From: Deinobacterium chartae
GTDB taxonomy: Bacteria > Deinococcota > Deinococci > Deinococcales > Deinococcaceae
NCBI RefSeq assembly: GCF_014202645.1
Contig: NZ_JACHHG010000011.1
Coordinates: forward strand, 1 to 64,000
Length of the DNA stretch: 64,000 bases
Reading direction: 5' to 3'
Part shown: one piece after another, positions 63,155-64,000 of the stretch
How the letters are laid out: every line of letters starts with the position of its first letter
Position numbering within the stretch: the stretch's first letter is position 1
Program-made: the position numbers and the translations under genes
Notes under the pieces: model-generated
The model's database searches: none
What the model was told of the DNA's origin: nothing
The model's input: only the letters and a program-made list of their open reading frames with translations

Positions 63155-63180
63155 CAAAAAAGCCCCCTTGCGGGGGCTCG
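63155..63180 (-). terminator. Terminator of the ferredoxin gene
   Basis: On the minus strand a GC-rich stem (GAGCCCCCG with its partner CGGGGGCTT-type arm, loop CAAG) is followed by six T. Confidence 0.8.
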
Positions 63181-63193
63181 AGCGGTGCCGGGC

Positions 63194-63430
63194 TCAGAGG
63201 CCGAAGTGCGCGTAGTTCTTGCGGATAAAGGGCTGCTCGTTTTCGGGCACGTCTTCCTCGGGGAAGATGGCCGATACCGGGCAGGCAGGAACGCACGCAC
63301 CGCAGTCGATGCACTCGTCCGGGTGAATCAGGAACTGGTCTTCGCCCTCGTAAATGCACTCGACGGGGCACACTTCGGTGCAGGCCTGATCCTTAACACC
63401 GATGCAGGGGCTGGTGATGATGTGCGGCAT
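63194..63430 (-). CDS. Ferredoxin, 7Fe/8Fe type
   Basis: A 78-residue electron carrier with the same length and pattern as the Thermus 7Fe ferredoxin. The first cluster region is SPCIGVKDQACTEVCPVECI and the second ECIDCGACVPACPVSAI. The first region has the spacing of a [3Fe-4S] or adapted [4Fe-4S] site. AAAGGAG lies before the ATG. Partner enzymes are not in the window. Confidence 0.95.
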   Translation of the reverse strand: MPHIITSPCIGVKDQACTEVCPVECIYEGEDQFLIHPDECIDCGACVPACPVSAIFPEEDVPENEQPFIRKNYAHFGL

Positions 63431-63512
63431 GGGGACTCCTTTCGCGCTGGGCCGTTAGAACGACAGTACAGGCTCCATTATGGGTAGGACCTCGCTCAAA
63501 GGCAAGCTGAGA

Positions 63513-64000
63513 CTACAGGCTTGGTCTAGATTGCAAGACCGCCCGGGCAAGGGCCAAATCGGCATCCTTGTCCACATCGGTGCCCACGGCTGCGTGCGCG
63601 GTAATCAACGCGCGCGCCGGAACGCCCAGAATGTCCGAGACGCGTTTTTCCAGCTGGTCCAGGCTCAAGCGGCCCAGCAGCAGGCGCAGCAGCACCCCCG
63701 GTCCGATCAGGCCAGCCAGCGCGACCGGATGCTTGCGCAGCTCCAGCACCCGCCGTAACTGCGGCAGGAACAGCCCCACCAGCTTCGGCTCCAGCAGGAA
63801 CAGGTTACCCCCGGTGAAACTGCCCTCGCGCAGGCGCGCGTACGTGCGCTTCACGCCCGGGTAGGTGCGTTCGCAGTCGGCGCGGCGCACGATCGGGTAG
63901 ACCAGCCCGGCCCGGGGTGCCTCGTCCAGCACCGAGCGCACCTGCTCGGGCGTGAGCATCGGCACGTCGGCGGTGACCACCAGCGCCCGCGCATCCTGCG
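63513..64000 (-). CDS. MobA-like nucleotidyltransferase, 5' end outside the window
   Basis: At least 162 residues of a GT-A-fold NTP transferase. [15 protein letters not shown] at the start of the visible part is the metal-binding Asp region of MobA/GlmU/IspD-type enzymes, and [14 protein letters not shown] near the end is typical of the MobA-like group. The frame is open to the window edge, so the N-terminal GxGxR loop lies outside. The substrate is unknown; a molybdenum-cofactor role is possible but not shown. Confidence 0.8.
   Translation of the reverse strand, partial: QDARALVVTADVPMLTPEQVRSVLDEAPRAGLVYPIVRRADCERTYPGVKRTYARLREGSFTGGNLFLLEPKLVGLFLPQLRRVLELRKHPVALAGLIGPGVLLRLLLGRLSLDQLEKRVSDILGVPARALITAHAAVGTDVDKDADLALARAVLQSRPSL

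Overview
The window looks like chromosome from a high-GC member of the Deinococcota, most likely a Deinococcus relative; I cannot fix the species. The reasons are very high GC, heavy use of the Leu-Glu hexamer CTCGAG, a bacterial nitric-oxide synthase, a MoaD-MoaE fusion, a Thermus/Deinococcus-type 78-residue ferredoxin, and many genes with a TANNNT box 5-7 bases before ATG (leaderless transcription).

Layout. 0.1-11.0 kb: core and accessory genes (MoaD-MoaE, PrsW protease, RuvC, A-type Fe-S carrier, M24 peptidase, SDR oxidoreductase, hexapeptide acyltransferase, folate cyclo-ligase-like protein, lipoprotein, DsbA-like protein, subtilase, NO synthase). 11.1-14.8 kb: pheST behind a leader that looks like a transcription attenuator. 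14.9-15.2 kb: tRNA-Pro, tRNA-Gly and tRNA-Arg. 15.3-15.8 kb: a small ORF and a possible transposase scrap at the edge of the defence island. 15.84-32.26 kb: a complete type I BREX phage-defence operon (brxA, brxB, brxC, pglX, pglZ, brxL). It carries two embedded cargo modules: a RelE-like/UvrD-like helicase fusion between brxC and pglX, and a DarT-type ADP-ribosyltransferase with a NADAR-type antitoxin between pglX and pglZ. 32.4-46.2 kb: secreted protein, YhgE/Pip membrane protein with divergent TetR and palindromic operators, queF and a queuosine-precursor transporter, TIMP-like secreted protein, VOC protein, and a six-gene MacAB/TolC-type export operon. 46.2-55.9 kb: a BioF/KBL-type enzyme with a GntR regulator facing an EamA-like transporter, Nudix hydrolase, CHASE3 kinase plus CheY-like regulator, amidase, KGG and DUF892 stress proteins, holin-like protein and an XRE-S24 self-cleaving-type repressor. 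55.9-64.0 kb: a very large hybrid kinase with a REC-Hpt partner, secreted FxLYD-like protein, tRNA-His and tRNA-Leu, trigger factor, ferredoxin and a nucleotidyltransferase cut by the window edge.

The main biological point is the BREX island. BrxC, PglX, PglZ, BrxA, BrxB and BrxL would mark self DNA and block phage. The RelE-helicase and the DNA-modifying DarT/NADAR pair sit inside the same tightly overlapped transcription unit, so they may act as extra defence layers or as a fail-safe. The NADAR gene has what looks like its own leaderless promoter on the darT stop codon. The island is strongly depleted in CTCGAG compared with the host genes, and the middle of pglX is locally AT-rich, which suggests horizontal transfer and exchange of the target-recognition segment.
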